Below are positions 61,990 through 64,000 of a stretch of DNA of 64,000 nucleotides, one piece after another. Source of the stretch: CAZLPZ01 sp964607245. Its GTDB lineage: Bacteria; Pseudomonadota; Alphaproteobacteria; Micavibrionales; Micavibrionaceae. Location: assembly GCA_964607245.1 (NCBI GenBank), contig CAZSIB010000004.1, forward strand, positions 56,116 through 120,115, given 5' to 3'. A program made the position numbers and the translations under genes. Under the pieces are notes generated by a model that had not been told where the DNA came from, searched no databases, and saw nothing but the letters and a program-made list of their open reading frames with translations. How positions within the stretch are numbered: the first letter of the stretch is position 1; every line of letters begins with the position of its first letter.

Positions 61990-63386
61990 CCCCCAAATCC
62001 AAACGCAAAATCCCCGTTACTCCCGCTGCGCCCAAAATTGGCTTTGTCTCCCTCGGGTGCCCCAAGGCACTGGTGGATAGCGAACGGATCCTCACGTCTT
62101 TACGCGCAGAAGGGTATACATTTTCCCAAGATTACACAGGCGCCGATGTCGTGATTGTGAATACGTGCGGGTTTCTCGATTCCGCGCGCGATGAAAGTTT
62201 AAACGCGATTGGCGAGGCGATGGCCGAAAACGGTAAAGTCATCGTGACGGGGTGCATGGGGGCAGAGCCTGAAAAAATCCGCGAGAAATATCCAAACGTT
62301 CTGGCCATCACCGGGCCACAGCAATATGAAAGCGTTGTCGCGGCGGTGCATCACGCCGTGCCGCCCCTCCATGATCCGTTTATTGATCTTGTCCCGCCCG
62401 AAGGGATTAAACTGACCCCGCGCCACTATGCGTACCTCAAAATTTCAGAAGGGTGTAATAATCGCTGCACGTTTTGCATTATTCCCAAATTGCGGGGCGA
62501 TCTGGTCTCGCGCCCGCTTGGAAATGTCATGCTTGAGGCCGAACGATTGGTGAAAGCCGGGGTCAAAGAAATTCTAGTGATCTCTCAAGACACCTCAGCC
62601 TACGGGATCGATACGAAATACGCGCCCTCGACCTGGCAGAACAAAGAATACCGCACGAAATTTTATGATCTGGCAGACGCCTTGGGGACACTCGGGGTTT
62701 GGGTGCGCCTGCACTACGTCTATCCCTATCCCCATGTGGACGAGGTGATTCCCCTGATGCAGGACCGCAAGATTTTGCCCTATCTCGATATCCCCTTCCA
62801 ACATGCAAGCCCCAATGTGCTGAAAGCCATGAAGCGTCCGGCCATGCAAGATAAAACACTCGACCGGATTAAAAAATGGCGGGACATTTGTCCGGATCTG
62901 ACCCTGCGGTCCACCTTTATCGTCGGGTTCCCGGGCGAGACCGACGACGATTTCAAATATCTTCTGGATTGGATGCAAGAGGCCCAGCTCGACCGCGTGG
63001 GGTGCTTTAAATACGAAGATGTGTCGGGCGCGGTCTCGAACGATCTGCCGGGTCAAGTTGCGGAAGAGGTAAAGGAAGAACGCTGGCACAGCTTTATGGC
63101 GCTTCAGCAAGAGATTTCCGCCGCGCGTCTCTCGGCGAAAATTGGAAAAACAATCCCTGTGATTTTGGATGAGATATCATCATCAACTCTCCCCCCCTTC
63201 AAGGGGGGGATAAAGGGGGGGACATCAACCGCTCTCGGTCGGTCAGAGGGCGATGCCCCCGAAATCGACGGCAACGTGCATGTTGCGGGCCTCCTCCCCA
63301 CGGCCAAGCCGGGTGACATTGTTCAGGTGAGTATTACCGGCGCTGATGCGTATGATTTGACAGGTGCTGTCAAAAATAGTATGTAA
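61986..63386 (+). CDS. rimO: Ribosomal protein S12 methylthiotransferase RimO with palindromic insert
   Basis: A 466-residue radical-SAM enzyme that methylthiolates Asp of ribosomal protein S12. The UPF0004 domain cysteines are Cys25, Cys61 and Cys90; the radical-SAM motif is CNNRCTFCIIP (Cys157, 161, 164). A TRAM domain ends the protein (EIDGNVHVAG, PGDIVQVSITGADAYDLTG). Between ILDEI and RSEGDAPEIDG lie about 20 extra residues, including LPPFKGGIKGGTS, encoded by a palindromic GC-rich element (63191-63209). Other RimO proteins have only a short loop here. Confidence 0.93.
   Translation: MTPKSKRKIPVTPAAPKIGFVSLGCPKALVDSERILTSLRAEGYTFSQDYTGADVVIVNTCGFLDSARDESLNAIGEAMAENGKVIVTGCMGAEPEKIREKYPNVLAITGPQQYESVVAAVHHAVPPLHDPFIDLVPPEGIKLTPRHYAYLKISEGCNNRCTFCIIPKLRGDLVSRPLGNVMLEAERLVKAGVKEILVISQDTSAYGIDTKYAPSTWQNKEYRTKFYDLADALGTLGVWVRLHYVYPYPHVDEVIPLMQDRKILPYLDIPFQHASPNVLKAMKRPAMQDKTLDRIKKWRDICPDLTLRSTFIVGFPGETDDDFKYLLDWMQEAQLDRVGCFKYEDVSGAVSNDLPGQVAEEVKEERWHSFMALQQEISAARLSAKIGKTIPVILDEISSSTLPPFKGGIKGGTSTALGRSEGDAPEIDGNVHVAGLLPTAKPGDIVQVSITGADAYDLTGAVKNSM
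63191..63209. repeat. Palindromic element inserted in rimO
   Basis: CCCCCCCTT and AAGGGGGGG are exact inverted copies around a single C, followed by a second G-run (TAAAGGGGGGGAC). In frame it encodes PPFKGG followed by IKGG. The same kind of insert is seen in other bacteria as LPPFKGG-type repeats. Confidence 0.65.
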
Positions 63387-63411
63387 ACGACTATCAACAA
63401 GGAGAGTAGCA

Positions 63412-63723
63412 ATGTCACATATAACTGGCGATAAAGGTAATCTCAGCAAATCTTACGAAGAGCTGATGAGCGGCGAAGATTTTGCGCGCCTCGTTCACAT
63501 AACGGGGGGGGTCGAGGCCTATTGTAAATTAAGCGGACAAACGCCTGAAACCGTTCATGCAAACATGCAAGAAGGAAAGATCATGTATGTTCTTGAAACC
63601 AAAAAGCCAACCGGGGAAGAAATTGCAAGATTCCAACAAGAACTCGGAATGAATGACCGGCAATTCGCCGCATATATCGGGCTACCCCCTGCAACCCTCC
63701 AAGAATGGAAGAATGAGCCTTAA
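63412..63723 (+). CDS. Hypothetical 103-residue protein with HTH-like C-terminus
   Basis: Starts MSHITGDKGNLSKSYEELM with AAGGAGAG upstream. The last ~40 residues (EEIARFQQELGMNDRQFAAY, then IGLPPATLQEWKN) resemble a helix-turn-helix of the XRE/HigA type, with the recognition helix LPPATLQEWK. The N-terminal part is helical and acidic. It may be a small regulator or an antitoxin, but no toxin partner is visible. It follows rimO by 25 nt. Confidence 0.5.
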   Translation: MSHITGDKGNLSKSYEELMSGEDFARLVHITGGVEAYCKLSGQTPETVHANMQEGKIMYVLETKKPTGEEIARFQQELGMNDRQFAAYIGLPPATLQEWKNEP

Positions 63724-63887
63724 ATTCCTAGTATAGCAAAAGGTTGCATTTTGCCACCTTTTGCGCCATAACGGAACCATGGACGACATTGATCTCTCAA
63801 ACCCTGCTGATGGGTCTTGATGAACTGGATTCGGGTCTGGGTGAGGAATTTATAGTCACTTGAATAAATAAGCGAACACTGTAGGAT

Positions 63888-64000
63888 ATGGGGATGGCAC
63901 ACAGTGAAGACTTGCGTCGGCGGGTGGTAAAATTTGTTCGACAAGCTTTTTCCATCCGGAACCAAACATACACGCAGCCGCGATTGATCCCAAAGATCCG
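63888..64000 (+). mobile_element. IS630-like transposase, N-terminal start (truncated by window end)
   Basis: Reads MGMAHSEDLRRRVVKFVRQ, close to the usual start of IS630-family OrfA (DLRxRVxxxV...), preceded by GGATATGGGG. After the 19th residue the reading diverges from the family, so either the copy is decayed or frameshifted or the call is wrong. The preceding 160 nt show no gene I can support. Confidence 0.35.

Noticed and set aside
63720..63965. An 81-codon leftward frame at the right end
   Set aside because: No recognisable motif or ribosome-binding site; it overlaps the transposase-like start on the other strand.

Overview
The window looks like part of the chromosome of a free-living or host-associated, Gram-negative, flagellated alphaproteobacterium. 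Supporting signs are a split proton-translocating transhydrogenase (pntAA/pntAB/pntB), a DUF3576 lipoprotein, a short RHH-less PutA, a single long Rsh (SpoT) next to rpoZ, flgB-flgC-fliE in one unit, an alphaproteobacterial-type porin, HldE heptose synthesis for LPS, a Sco factor for cytochrome oxidase, and promoters with TTGnnn-17-CTAGGT-like cores. Three tandem DotA/TraY proteins point to a type IVB (Dot/Icm- or IncI-like) secretion machinery. The species cannot be named from the sequence. A run of ten N at 50904-50913 shows that this is a scaffolded draft assembly.

Layout. 1-8.4 kb: three consecutive DotA/TraY-family membrane proteins (the first cut by the window edge) and an exported TPR-like protein. 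8.5-14.5 kb: htpX, rsmB and bcp in one unit, then hydrolase, permease and hypothetical genes, including an unlisted 46-codon gene coupled by ATGA to its upstream neighbour. 14.6-18.3 kb: the pnt operon, interrupted by a small membrane protein gene. 18.3-24.7 kb: a 146-bp imperfect hairpin, palindromic repeats, xseA and putA. 24.7-30.5 kb: SurA-like chaperone, NDUFA9-like reductase, flagellar rod genes with a divergent FlhB-C-like gene, then CDF transporter, HAD phosphatase, I78-type inhibitor and Nudix genes. 30.5-37.6 kb: spoT, rpoZ, a fused beta-oxidation enzyme, a receiver-less winged-helix regulator and small hypotheticals. 37.6-44 kb: hldE, a LapG-type protease fused to an MshEN-like domain, an AT-richer PP2C phosphatase/Nudix-like pair, pyk. 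44.3-49.6 kb: nrdA and nrdB separated by two small membrane protein genes, then sco and the DUF3576 lipoprotein. 49.8-55 kb: a frameshifted porin ending at the assembly gap, and a five-gene leftward unit around terC made mostly of unknown proteins. 55-64 kb: Smr protein, exported protein, acetyltransferase, fadD, Hsp70-like protein, tRNA-Asn, HU, a two-TM protein, rimO with a palindromic element inserted in frame, a small HTH-like protein, and an IS630-like transposase start at the edge.

Most of the window is core metabolism and envelope upkeep: NADPH supply (pnt) beside deoxynucleotide synthesis (nrd), fatty-acid activation and oxidation (fadD plus the fused 3HCDH/ECH), proline use (putA), and the stringent response (rpoZ-spoT). 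The accessory and less explained parts are the DotA/TraY array, the PP2C-Nudix pair, the genes wedged inside pnt and nrd operons, the terC unit, and a set of palindromic elements, two of which lie in or next to coding sequence.
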